Part shown: in pieces, positions 1-8,651 of the stretch
Position numbering within the stretch: the first letter of the stretch is position 1
Layout: each line of letters starts with the position of its first letter
Assembly: GCA_020059785.1 (NCBI GenBank)
Contig: JAGVBL010000276.1
Span: forward strand, 1 to 13,048
Direction of reading: 5' to 3'
DNA: 13,048 nt
Source: Ignavibacteriales bacterium
GTDB taxonomy: Bacteria > Bacteroidota > Ignavibacteria > Ignavibacteriales > Melioribacteraceae
The notes under the pieces: model-generated
The model's input: the letters and a program-made list of their open reading frames with translations, nothing else
Databases searched by the model: none
What the model was told of the DNA's origin: nothing
Translations under genes and position numbers: made by a program

Positions 1-1130
1 ACAGTAACGCCGCCGATTACGACAACAAGCGAAGAGATCCGTGCAATACGGAGTTTCTTTTCTTCCGATGAATCTGAATGAGAAAATCTTTTATAAAAGT
101 TTCTTGTAAAAAGTGCTGAACCTCCCACCATATAATTATGACAAGCCGGAAGTACTGTTGCGATCATAGCAGATATCATTAAACCGACCAGGCCAACAGG
201 AAGCAAATTGGTTATTGCCAGCCCGAATGCAAATTCTCTTTTATCTGCTGCTAATCCAGGGAATAATGCAGCGGCAAAAACTCCTACAAATGCCCAGCCG
301 AGTGTTGCAAATCTTTTTGTGAAATTGCCGTATGTCCATCCTGTCCTACAATTCATTTCCGATTTACCAGAGCCATTAATTGCCATATGATGTGGAAGTA
401 CTGAAACACCAACCAGACCATTGACAATTAACATTATTATAAAAAATAGGGTTACTTCTTCCGGGGCAACAAAACTAAACATATGTTCCGGTAATTTTGC
501 TTTTATAGCTGTCATTCCACCACCGGCAAAAAGTGCAAACGGAATTATCAGAAAGGAGAGCATTACAATTAATATACCCTGAAGAAGATTTATTATTAGC
601 GCAGATGTAAGTCCGCCAATAACACTATAAGAAAGGAAAAAAATTGTAAGAGTAATTACAATCAACTCTGCAGAAATTGCTCCGCCGGATATAGCTTCGA
701 GAGATACACCGGTTGCTTTTAAAATCAAACCGACTTCACCAATAAAATAAACCAATCCCATTACAGAATATGCAGAAGCCAGTTTTGTCCCATATCTTTC
801 CTGAAAGAAATCTCCAATAGTAATGTATCTTAATCTTCTATAGACGGGGGCTAATAACCAGTAAATGGGAGTTGAAAACAAATAAAGCCATTGATACCAG
901 ATTCCGGCTAAACCGATCTGGTATGTAGCGCCACTAACAGCAATTGCCTGTGCAGTATGAGTTCCGGCACCAAGTGCATTTGCAATCTGCATTATTTTGC
1001 TGCCGCGGCGCCCGCCCATAAAGTAATCGCCAGAAGATGATACTTTTTTCTTTGCTCGCCATCCAAGCCATATTACAATAAATGCATAGAGTGCGACAAC
1101 AAGAATATCTATTAACGAGATTCCGAACAT
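1..1130 (-). CDS. Sodium:solute symporter (SSS family), 3' end cut by window
   Basis: An open frame runs from an ATG at 1130 to the window edge without a stop and gives 376 residues. SSS proteins are inner-membrane carriers that couple solute uptake to Na+. The N-terminus has a first hydrophobic helix (about residues 6-24), then the family's typical charged stretch with GDYFMGGRR (34-42), and the GAGTHTAQA region of the next helix (54-62). A tract at 330-346 ends in GGSALFTRNFY, which matches the usual motif after core helix 8 of this family. The ATG lies 3 bases after the beta-glucuronidase stop, with no good Shine-Dalgarno sequence, so translation is probably coupled to that gene. That placement suggests it imports the glucuronidase substrate or its product (inference). 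An oddity: where most SSS proteins have a Ser/Thr-rich Na+-site segment, this one reads ATVLPACHNYMV (324-335). The family call is firm; the substrate is unknown. Confidence 0.9.
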   Translation of the reverse strand, partial: MFGISLIDILVVALYAFIVIWLGWRAKKKVSSSGDYFMGGRRGSKIMQIANALGAGTHTAQAIAVSGATYQIGLAGIWYQWLYLFSTPIYWLLAPVYRRLRYITIGDFFQERYGTKLASAYSVMGLVYFIGEVGLILKATGVSLEAISGGAISAELIVITLTIFFLSYSVIGGLTSALIINLLQGILIVMLSFLIIPFALFAGGGMTAIKAKLPEHMFSFVAPEEVTLFFIIMLIVNGLVGVSVLPHHMAINGSGKSEMNCRTGWTYGNFTKRFATLGWAFVGVFAAALFPGLAADKREFAFGLAITNLLPVGLVGLMISAMIATVLPACHNYMVGGSALFTRNFYKRFSHSDSSEEKKLRIARISSLVVVIGGVT

Positions 1131-1133
1131 AAA

Positions 1134-2923
1134 TTATATTTTATTTTTTGAATTTTGATTCCAAAGTTTTTTCAGAGTAAACGCTGCCGATTTAGGCTCG
1201 CGGTTGCGTGTGAATACTCCTTTTAGATTTAGAACAACTCTTCTAAAATGTTGCGGTGTTCTGAAATCGGCAAAGTTCCAGACATGCTCTCCTACTGTAT
1301 AATTTTTCGATCTGATAAGTCTTATATATGCTTCTAAAAATTTTTGCTGATATTCTTCTGTAAACATTTGTGTTGAGAGAGAATGATATCCTGGAACAGT
1401 ATCTACCCCAAATTCAGTGAACATTATTGGTCGTTTATACTTTTTATAGATTATATCCATTTCATCGCTTAGAATATTTACTGCTTCTTCAAGGTTACCA
1501 GGATATTCGTACCATCCATAATATCTGTTTAGAGTAATGATATCAGAAAATTCGAAAACAGGATCATTAACACCGGCACGTGTACAATTAGGTACAGTAA
1601 CGGGGCGATTATTATCCAGTTTTTTTGTAAATGCAAAAATTTGCTTCCAATATTTTCTTGCAGAGCCATTATAATAATCAGAATCGCCAACTAAATTAGG
1701 TTCGTTACCAATTGCCCACATAATAACAGATGGATGATTATAATCCCTCTCAATCAATCTTTGAATATGCTCTTTATGCGATTTAAGAGTTTTATCATTA
1801 ACTCTTCTGAAGTCTAAACTAACTGCCGCAACTTCATCAATTACTAAGATACCTTTACGGTCGGCATAAAACATCATTTCTTCTGAGTATGGATAGTGGG
1901 AGGTTCGGAATGAGTTTGCATTAATCCATTTCATCATTTCAAAATCTTTTACCATCAATGGAAGCAATAATCCCTTGCCTACAACCGAGAAATCTTCATG
2001 CTTACCAAACCCTTTTAAATAAATTTCTTTTCCGTTTAGAAGTATCTTATTTCCTTCTACTTTAATTTCTCTAATACCAATAGGAAGTTTATATTCATCA
2101 ATAACGTAATCACCATCATAAAGTTGAACTTCGAGGTTATATAAAAACGGATCTTCATTGGACCAGAATCGGCAATCAGGAATTTTGAACTCAGACGAAA
2201 CTTTTTCTTTTTTAACATCTTCATTAGAGGATAAAACTTTTTTCCCATCAGATATTTTTATATGAGCAGTTAAATTTTGCGCAGTATTTACTTTTACAGT
2301 AACTCTCACAAATCCCTGTTTTTTCCCTGTGATTTTTGTGTCAACTTTTATTCGGCTAATAAATATTTTGGGAGTGATTACTAACTGAATTGAGCGGTGA
2401 ATACCGCCGTAAGGTGTAAAATCAAAACGCGTGGGCGGATAGGTCTCTTCGCGGAGACGTTTCTCGGACCTAAATTGTTCTTTAGTAATTCCCTGCGGTA
2501 TTGTTTCGCAATTGAGTTCATTGTTCACTTTTATTACAAGCAAATTTTCATTACCTAATTCAATCAAATCGCTTATTTCTATTTCAAATGGAAGAAACGC
2601 AACAGAATTTTCACCAACAAATTTTCCATTAATCCATATTTTCGCATTATAATCAATAGATCCAAAACGCAGAATAATTCTTTTAGTCTCTAAACCAGAT
2701 GGGATGAAAATTTTTTTGAATACCACGCAGAACCTACATAATGAAGTAGTCCAAGTTCTTCAAGCTGTTCATTCCAGCTTCCCGGTACTGCAATAGAAGT
2801 CTCTGTATAAAATCCTTTGTACCATTTTTGTTTTTCACCAATTTTATCCGGATCGATCTTAAAATCCCATATACCGGAAAGGTCAGTAATATTTCTATAA
2901 TTATTAATCTGTGGATACAACAT
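1134..2923 (-). CDS. uidA: Beta-glucuronidase, glycoside hydrolase family 2, interrupted by a one-base frameshift
   Basis: Hydrolyses beta-D-glucuronides to release glucuronic acid; no signal peptide, so cytoplasmic. Two overlapping frames (2923-2690, 77 codons; and the rest down to 1134) together make one GH2 protein. They join at an A7 run (coding strand, 2717-2711): one more A, or a -1 shift, restores WYSKKIFIPSG and a product of 596 residues, close to the 603 of E. coli GUS. In the joined protein the sugar-binding domain covers about 1-180, the immunoglobulin-like domain about 180-290 and the TIM barrel the remainder. Visible GUS hallmarks are FRTSHYPYSEEM (339-350), the acid/base Glu in WAIGNEPN (E408), LNRYYGWYE (465-473), the nucleophile in FTEFG (E504), and N566/K568 in NLKGVFTRNREPK. 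That Asn-x-Lys pair is the glucuronate-carboxylate motif separating glucuronidases from other GH2 enzymes. The upstream gap of 26 bases contains GAGAG as ribosome site. Function is confident; whether the intact protein is made depends on the frameshift. Confidence 0.9.
2711..2717 (-). other. Frameshift site in beta-glucuronidase: A7 homopolymer, slippery A AAA AAA
   Basis: On the coding strand the gene reads TGG TAT TCA AAA AAA TTT TCA and reaches a stop at 2690. The conserved continuation (ATT TTC ATC CCA TCT, IFIPS) is in the -1 frame. The seven A residues span the codons so that a classic A AAA AAA slip gives exactly S-K-K-I-F-I-P, as would one additional A. I see no strong Shine-Dalgarno-like sequence 10-14 bases upstream. 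Downstream there is only a weak five-pair TTTAG/CTAAA hairpin. A homopolymer sequencing or assembly error, or a real inactivating deletion, is therefore more likely than programmed frameshifting. Confidence 0.85.
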
Positions 2924-2949
2924 ATTAACTCTCTATAGTTGAAAATTAG

Positions 2950-4098
2950 TTAACCGGCTTGTAATTTATTTTCGGAAAATAATTTTTTGGCTCCGCAAGA
3001 TTCTCTAATAATAAGAGTTGGTTTTAATATTGTGCGGTTACCAACATCAATACCGTCAATTCTTTTTTGAATAACATCAACGGAAAGTCTGCCAATCTTT
3101 TCAACAGGTTGAACAATCGTAGTCAACGGTACGGAAGCAAGGGCGGCAGCTTCAATACCGTCGAAACCTACAATTGCCACATCATCGGGGATGGAAAGTC
3201 CTTCCTCAAGAAGAGCATTTTCAAAACCCACAGCCATTAAATCGCTGTGAATGAATAATGCATCGGGTTTAATTTCAAGATTTTTAAAATTTTTACCGAA
3301 CTGGTATCCCTGAACAAATCTGTCGTTAATAAATTCAAAGTTCTCATCGCCCGGGTAATAGATAAGTTTTGAATCGTAAGGAATATTATACTCTGATAAA
3401 GCTCTATAATAACCGTTCTTTCTTATTTCACTTAAAAGATTTCCTCTTCCAACATGAAGGAAGCCGATCTTTTTATACCCGAGTTTAATTAAATGTTCGG
3501 TAGCAAGGAAACCTCCATATTCATGATCGGAACCTACATACCAGCATTCCGGATCGTGCATGTATGAAACCATTACATATGGAAAATTTTCTTCGTGAAG
3601 TTTTTTAATATAATCGGTTGCACGGTACTGAAGTGAAAGTGAAGCAATTATAATTCCGTCAACACCAAGATTTCTGAAGCGGTTAATCTGTGCTTCTTCC
3701 TTTTCCATATTATTAGAAGAGCTTGAGAGCAAAAGATTGAAGCCGAGTTCATTAGCTCTTTCTTCTATGTAATGTACAACATAAGAAAAGTATGGATGCT
3801 TAATATCTCGTAGAACAAGCCCAATAGTTTTATGGGCAGAGAGATCAATCTTTTTTGCAGATGGTTCTGCAACATAAGTCCCTTTACCAATGCGTGTGTA
3901 TAAAACACCTTCATTAACAAGATTGTACAAAGCTTTCTTAATAGTAATAAGACTAACTTCATACTCTCTTGCAAGATCGTTTTGTGATGCAATCTGATGA
4001 CCCGGTAAAAGAATCCCTTTCTGAATTTTGTTTTTAATATCTAATTCAACTTGTTCATATAAGGGAGTCGGATCCAGAGGATTAATTCCTTTGCCCAT
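2950..4098 (-). CDS. GntR-type HTH regulator with LacI-type sugar-binding domain (AraR-like)
   Basis: Transcription factor of 382 residues built like AraR of Bacillus. A GntR winged helix-turn-helix occupies about residues 11-77 (PLYEQVELDIKNKI start, recognition helix around VSLITIKKALYNL, wing GKGTYVA at 71-77). It is followed by a periplasmic-binding-protein-like effector domain (about 90-370) with the hallmarks TIGLVLRDIKHPYF, GVDGIIIAS, GFLATEHLIKLGYKKIGFLH, HSDLMAVGFENALLEEGLSIPDDVAIVGFDG and PLTTIVQPVEKIG. Such proteins bind operator DNA and let go when a sugar ligand binds. It lies inside the operon, 11 bases after the beta-helix gene and 26 before the glucuronidase. The AAAAGG ribosome site before the ATG overlaps the previous stop region, so coupling is likely. 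The natural inference is a local autoregulated repressor answering to glucuronate or a glucuronide, acting at the palindrome at 8633-8642. The ligand is not visible from sequence. Confidence 0.93.
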   Translation of the reverse strand: MGKGINPLDPTPLYEQVELDIKNKIQKGILLPGHQIASQNDLAREYEVSLITIKKALYNLVNEGVLYTRIGKGTYVAEPSAKKIDLSAHKTIGLVLRDIKHPYFSYVVHYIEERANELGFNLLLSSSSNNMEKEEAQINRFRNLGVDGIIIASLSLQYRATDYIKKLHEENFPYVMVSYMHDPECWYVGSDHEYGGFLATEHLIKLGYKKIGFLHVGRGNLLSEIRKNGYYRALSEYNIPYDSKLIYYPGDENFEFINDRFVQGYQFGKNFKNLEIKPDALFIHSDLMAVGFENALLEEGLSIPDDVAIVGFDGIEAAALASVPLTTIVQPVEKIGRLSVDVIQKRIDGIDVGNRTILKPTLIIRESCGAKKLFSENKLQAG

Positions 4099-4109
4099 TT
4101 TAAACCTTT

Positions 4110-5660
4110 TTATTTTACAAGAATCATTTTCTTTGCTGAAACAAAATTATCTGTTGTTAATTTATAAACATAAACACCTGTTGAAACCTGATTACCGTTT
4201 AAGTCATTTCCATTCCATACAGTATTATATGTTCCGGCTTGCTGATGTTGATTAACAAGAGTGTTTACTAACTGACCGAGCATATTAAAGATTTCTACTT
4301 TTACATTACTTGCAACAGGTAGAGCATATTTTATGTTAGTAGATGGATTAAATGGATTTGGGTAATTTGCAAATAATTGAAAATCATTTGCAATAATTTG
4401 ATCGTTAGTAACACCAACTGGAATACCAAAATAATTTAAGTCGCCAAGAGGTTGATTGGCAGTTCCGGCAGTATAAAGCGGTGAACTTGTGGGATAAGTT
4501 AAAATAAACGGCATCTGGGTTTTTCCGTAATCAGGTGAACCACCACCTTTATCCATATCTGTTTTTGTAGTAACTGCAGTATTAAAATAATCTTGCATAA
4601 CCTTGAGCGGAACTCCCGGAGATGCTGTAAAAGCAACTGCTTCGTTTTTTATTGTAGAGCCCCATCCACCGGCATCAATAGCTGCTTGTGCATGTGCATT
4701 AAATACTGGAGTTGGTGTTCGTCCGGATGGTAAAGCCGCAGTAATTTGTGGATTAACATAGAAATTATTGTTGTGAATTCTAAGCTTCTGTGTGAATCCC
4801 TGATCAATCCATGATTGCGGTAAGGCAGCTGTCTCGAACATAAACCAAACATTTGCAGTGCTGGCACCTAAGAAACCAGTATTAATAAACAAATTGTTTC
4901 TAAAATGAGCTTCTATAGCAGCTCCAATTGAACAGCCCCACTGTGCAACATTTATAACTGTATTGTGATTAATCCAGGCATACTTAATAATTCCTCCGCC
5001 GTCGCGTAAAATTCTGCTTGTAAGGTTATACCAGGTATTGTTTTCATAAATCAAAGTATCTATATCATTTCCCCTATCGTCAACTCCTCTTCCATTATCC
5101 GGACTTTGCATAGTACCAATATTGCTAATAATAGAATTCTTAATTATCACCTTTTGATTTTTAGCATCGCACCTGACTGCTGCCTGTAAATCTCTATCGA
5201 GATGAGAATCGATAACAGTAAGTTTTACATTATCTGCACTTAGTCTTATAATATTTTGAAGCAGCGCATTCTGTTCATCTAAATTTGTAACATATACACC
5301 TTCAAGAGTAAGATTATTACGTGCCTGGAAAGGTCTGTTTGAAACTCCGCCACCGGAGACACCCGGACGTATAATTGGTTTTTTACCACCGCCAGCTGCA
5401 GCACGTATGTGCAATGGATAATTAATATTCTCTATGCTGGATAATGTTATATAATAACCTCCTTTTTGTAACTCATAAATAGTATTAATATTTACTCTTT
5501 GACCATTAGGTAAAGTATCGCCCCTAACGGTTGCATCAAGTGTTCCAACACCTTGAGGAACCTGGACAATTCTTTGAGCATTAATAATATTGGCTGTGCC
5601 TAATATTATTAAGGAAAGTACTAATAGAGTACTAACGGAAATTGTACTACTTGTTTTCAT
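4110..5660 (-). CDS. Secreted beta-helix protein with C-terminal type IX secretion sorting domain
   Basis: Exported protein of 516 residues. An N-terminal signal peptide (hydrophobic core about 11-23, likely cut after NINA at 28, leaving Gln29) takes it to the periplasm. The last about 90 residues form a type A T9SS sorting domain: FQLFANYPNPFNPST (426-440), NVKVEIFNMLGQLV, AGTYNTVWNG, STGVYVYKL and a final KKMILVK. The protein should therefore cross the outer membrane and be anchored or released. The middle (about 30-330) repeats short strands ending in Asn/Asp turns, such as NLTLEGVYVTNLD, VIIKNSIISNIG and HFRNNLFINTGF, as in right-handed parallel beta-helix proteins (pectate-lyase or PL6-like folds). 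A role in binding or cutting a uronate-containing polymer outside the cell is plausible from fold and neighbours, but I cannot identify catalytic residues. The GAGG at 5666-5669 supports the chosen start. The gap to the upstream receptor gene is 45 bases. Confidence 0.85.
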   Translation of the reverse strand: MKTSSTISVSTLLVLSLIILGTANIINAQRIVQVPQGVGTLDATVRGDTLPNGQRVNINTIYELQKGGYYITLSSIENINYPLHIRAAAGGGKKPIIRPGVSGGGVSNRPFQARNNLTLEGVYVTNLDEQNALLQNIIRLSADNVKLTVIDSHLDRDLQAAVRCDAKNQKVIIKNSIISNIGTMQSPDNGRGVDDRGNDIDTLIYENNTWYNLTSRILRDGGGIIKYAWINHNTVINVAQWGCSIGAAIEAHFRNNLFINTGFLGASTANVWFMFETAALPQSWIDQGFTQKLRIHNNNFYVNPQITAALPSGRTPTPVFNAHAQAAIDAGGWGSTIKNEAVAFTASPGVPLKVMQDYFNTAVTTKTDMDKGGGSPDYGKTQMPFILTYPTSSPLYTAGTANQPLGDLNYFGIPVGVTNDQIIANDFQLFANYPNPFNPSTNIKYALPVASNVKVEIFNMLGQLVNTLVNQHQQAGTYNTVWNGNDLNGNQVSTGVYVYKLTTDNFVSAKKMILVK

Positions 5661-5705
5661 TGCAACCTCACTTTGTTATTGTATGATATTTTTATATAAA
5701 GAACA

Positions 5706-8552
5706 TCAAAGGTCAAATCTTATTCCCAGGTCTGCAGTCCAACCAAAATATTCTTCTCTTGTTGGATAAGCAGCAATTCCAAGGAAAGCTCCTTCCGGTA
5801 AATTTGTTATGTTGTTCATGTTAAATGTCAAAGCAATCTTGGGAAATAGTTTATACTGTAATGCTAAATCCCATCTTACAAAAGCATCGGAATAGCCATC
5901 AAGCTCCGCTCTCGTTCCAATTGTTTGAAGTGCATTTCCCTGATATATCATTGAAATTCTACCCGAGAAATTTCCCTTCTCGTAGCCGACAGTAAAGTTT
6001 GCCAGATGATTTGCCTGTCCAGGCATTCTAGCTTCCCTTGCTGTATCAATAAATGTAAAATTAAATGGAGGAAGTGGATTTCTTGGACCTACTTTCAGGA
6101 AAGGAAAATATGTTTTTGATTTGATTAGCGAATAATTGGCAGAGATTACAATTCCGTCGAATGGATTGGGCAAAAATCTTAAATTTGTTTGTAGTTCAAA
6201 CTCAAGACCATATACTTTAGTTTCATATTTTGAGTTTTCTGGTTTTGTTAAAGTAAAACCAAGGGTCGACCCCGCTTCTGTAATTCTACTTACTCGTAAA
6301 TATTCAATATCTCTAAGTGTCTTATAGTATGCACCTACTGTAAATAATCCCCAATTACCATAAAACGAAAGGAACATATCATAATTCCAAACTTTTGTAT
6401 GCTTTAGATATGGTTCACCTCTTTCAACAGTGCCGTCAAAGTAACTTATTCGCTCCCACGGAACTAAGTTGAAATAATCCGGTCGTGCTAATGAACGGGT
6501 TATTGCGAAACGGATATCTGACCAATCGGTAAATTTATACCTTATATGTACCATCGGTAAAAATTCACTGTAAGTAACAGTACCAACCGTATCAGTAGAA
6601 CCTTCAAGTGTTGCAATACCATTTTCGTCAACCTTTGCCTGACCAAAAACACTTTTATAATTAGTAGATGTAAATTCATATCTAAAACCGGGAAGAATCA
6701 TTAAGCGCGAACCAAGATTAATTTCGGTCATCAAATAACCTGCAGTAATTGCTTCGCCAGCAGAATAATCTTCTAGATCTTTTCCATAATTGCGAGTATA
6801 GTCATTCCAGAATCTGTTCATAAAATCATCAACTTTTTGTCTGCTGAGAGGTTTAGCCGGACCAAATACATATTTACCATTTAAGAAATTATCTATATTA
6901 TAATCCGGATCATAGAAGTTCTTTATTTTGATATAACCTTCTCCTGTAGTTTCGAAAATGGAAGGATTATTTTTTCCTATCTTATCAATTCGGAAAGCTA
7001 AAGTCATCCATTCTTCTTTATCAAGACTTCTATTTTTATTCCTATGTTTTGCACCTAATTTAATATTACCACTTATTTCATCTGACAATTTAAAGGGGAA
7101 TGTTCCATCAACCTGTCCAGTAAAATCTTTATCTTTTGTCATTTCTTTATCAAAAAAATCCTGATAAAACCTGGTTTGATCTAAATTATTTTTTGCACCA
7201 AGAGGAATGATTTCCGGACCTTTATCTGTAACAAGTGTGTTTAGAAAAGCACCCACTTCTCTAAATTGTGAGTCGTGCATATAAGGCATATTATATTTCG
7301 AATAAGAATAGGAAGTCTGCCATTCTAACTTCATAAAATTAAGATTATGTTTTCCACTTAGTGAATTGGTAAATAAATCAATATTAATTTCTCTTCCCCT
7401 TAACCAATATTCAACGTAAGCATTATCAACTCGGTATCTTTTTCGGTTTCGCAATTCATCTCTATCTGTTCTACCATATAGACTGCTAAACATAATTTCA
7501 CCATTACCTAAATCATAATCCATTGCAATGCTTGCCCCATATCGATCTCTAGTTTCTTTTCTATCACCAAGATTTAAATTTTCCACAGTAATTCTAGCAT
7601 GTTTTTCACCCGGTAAAGCTTCTCTTGCAAACAAATAGGATGCATCAAGTAAATCAGAACCACGATTAGCTCTTTGTAAACTACCGGTAGCTACAACACC
7701 AAGTTTATTATCAAAGTATCTATTGCTAAAAGTAAAACTTCCTCTATAATTACCGTAATCTTTATCCTGACTGTTATATGATCCCTGTAGTCTTACATTA
7801 GAGTTAAAACCCTGAGAAGCTTTTTTAATTTCAAAATTTACTTTTCCACCAATAGCATCTCCATCCTGATCAGGAGTAAGTGCTTTGAATACTTCAATTC
7901 CGGCAAGCATGTCGGAAGAAATCATTGATAAATCGACCGAACGATTTTGTGGATCAGTAGCAGGAATTCTTTGTCCGTTAATAGTAACCGAATTAAATTT
8001 TGCCGATAATCCTCTAACAATTACTTTTGTACCTTCACCCGCGTTTCTTTCAACTGATATTCCGGGCAATCTTCCAACAGATTCAGCAGCATTCTGATCC
8101 GGTAATTCCTGAATTTTATCTTTGGATACAACATTGATAATAGTATTGGAAGTTAATTGTTGATTAATTGCAGCAGCTTGACCTTGAAGTTGTCCTGTTA
8201 CAACAACTTCCTGACCAACAATTACTTTTGGTTTAAGTTTTACATCAACAGATAATGTTCTACCGCTTGCAATATTAGCCCAGACACTGTCGGTTTCATA
8301 TCCTAAATACATAAATAAAATTAGAGTGCGTCCTTCGTTTAACCTTACGAGACGATATTTTCCATCACGATCTGTAGTGGTGCCAATTGAGGTACCACTA
8401 ATAATTATATTTGCACCTAAGAGAGGTGATCCATCAGTAGCATCGGTAACAACTCCCGTTACATTCCCGGTCTGTGCAATTACACTTGTATTAAACAGTA
8501 AAGTGAAACTAAAAATAATTGGAAGAAATAATTTAGAGTTGATGCGTTTCAT
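5706..8552 (-). CDS. TonB-dependent outer-membrane receptor of the Xanthomonas/Caulobacter (TIGR01782) type
   Basis: Outer-membrane transporter of 948 residues for energy-dependent uptake of large ligands, here probably a glucuronic-acid-containing saccharide (inference from neighbours). A signal peptide ends near SVIA (cut after 26). A carboxypeptidase-regulatory-like domain follows (about 30-107: GVVTDATDGSPLLGANIIISGT, DRDGKYRL). Next is a TonB-box-like stretch, QEVVVTG (114-120), and then the plug (about 134-245) with ELPDQNAAESVGRLPGISVERN, VIVRGLSAKFNSVTINGQRIP, RSVDLSMISSDMLAGIEVFKALTPDQDGDAIGG. This plug wording is characteristic of the TIGR01782 group. The rest is beta-barrel with alternating aromatic strands, including AITRSLARPDYFNLVPWE, and a C-terminus GWTADLGIRFDL. 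It is not a SusC of the usual kind and no SusD partner follows. A strong CGGAGGA ribosome site (8557-8563) fixes the start. It is the first gene of the five-gene minus-strand operon. Confidence 0.93.
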   Translation of the reverse strand: MKRINSKLFLPIIFSFTLLFNTSVIAQTGNVTGVVTDATDGSPLLGANIIISGTSIGTTTDRDGKYRLVRLNEGRTLILFMYLGYETDSVWANIASGRTLSVDVKLKPKVIVGQEVVVTGQLQGQAAAINQQLTSNTIINVVSKDKIQELPDQNAAESVGRLPGISVERNAGEGTKVIVRGLSAKFNSVTINGQRIPATDPQNRSVDLSMISSDMLAGIEVFKALTPDQDGDAIGGKVNFEIKKASQGFNSNVRLQGSYNSQDKDYGNYRGSFTFSNRYFDNKLGVVATGSLQRANRGSDLLDASYLFAREALPGEKHARITVENLNLGDRKETRDRYGASIAMDYDLGNGEIMFSSLYGRTDRDELRNRKRYRVDNAYVEYWLRGREINIDLFTNSLSGKHNLNFMKLEWQTSYSYSKYNMPYMHDSQFREVGAFLNTLVTDKGPEIIPLGAKNNLDQTRFYQDFFDKEMTKDKDFTGQVDGTFPFKLSDEISGNIKLGAKHRNKNRSLDKEEWMTLAFRIDKIGKNNPSIFETTGEGYIKIKNFYDPDYNIDNFLNGKYVFGPAKPLSRQKVDDFMNRFWNDYTRNYGKDLEDYSAGEAITAGYLMTEINLGSRLMILPGFRYEFTSTNYKSVFGQAKVDENGIATLEGSTDTVGTVTYSEFLPMVHIRYKFTDWSDIRFAITRSLARPDYFNLVPWERISYFDGTVERGEPYLKHTKVWNYDMFLSFYGNWGLFTVGAYYKTLRDIEYLRVSRITEAGSTLGFTLTKPENSKYETKVYGLEFELQTNLRFLPNPFDGIVISANYSLIKSKTYFPFLKVGPRNPLPPFNFTFIDTAREARMPGQANHLANFTVGYEKGNFSGRISMIYQGNALQTIGTRAELDGYSDAFVRWDLALQYKLFPKIALTFNMNNITNLPEGAFLGIAAYPTREEYFGWTADLGIRFDL

Positions 8553-8556
8553 TCAA

Positions 8557-8563
8557 TCCTCCG
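8557..8563 (-). promoter_or_regulatory. Strong Shine-Dalgarno site of the receptor gene
   Basis: The coding strand reads CGGAGGA just before TTGA-ATG. It is the best ribosome site in the window and suggests high translation of the outer-membrane receptor. It also rules out alternative starts for that gene. Confidence 0.75.
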
Positions 8564-8632
8564 AGATGAAAGCCATAAATAGAAGATATAGTTTAATAAA
8601 AAACATATTGGTTTAATTATAATTGGCATACT

Positions 8633-8642
8633 TGGTATACCA
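8633..8642. promoter_or_regulatory. Candidate operator palindrome TGGTATACCA
   Basis: A perfect 10-base inverted repeat, TGGTATACCA, with one more matching C/G pair two positions outside it. It starts about 10 bases past the -10 box of the minus-strand promoter, so a bound repressor would sit on the transcription start. GntR-superfamily operators often have GGT...ACC half sites. The core equals that of the UxuR/ExuR glucuronate operators of enterobacteria (TTGGTATACCAA). The likely partner is the regulator at 2950-4098. This is an inference: that regulator belongs to the AraR-like group rather than the FadR-like group of UxuR. I saw no second copy in the window. Confidence 0.55.
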
Positions 8643-8651
8643 GGCGGTCGC

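Noticed and set aside
5706..8552. A SusC/SusD-type polysaccharide uptake pair.
   Set aside because: The receptor plug matches the Xanthomonas/Caulobacter group and no SusD-like lipoprotein gene follows; the next gene is a T9SS beta-helix protein.
8326..8616. A 96-codon plus-strand reading frame opposite the start of the receptor gene.
   Set aside because: It lies antisense to a strongly conserved coding region and shows no recognisable protein features; chance openness of the opposite strand explains it.
8615..8624. Perfect palindrome AATTATAATT in the intergenic region.
   Set aside because: It is composed only of A and T in an AT-rich spacer, so chance is a sufficient explanation, unlike the GGT/ACC palindrome nearby.
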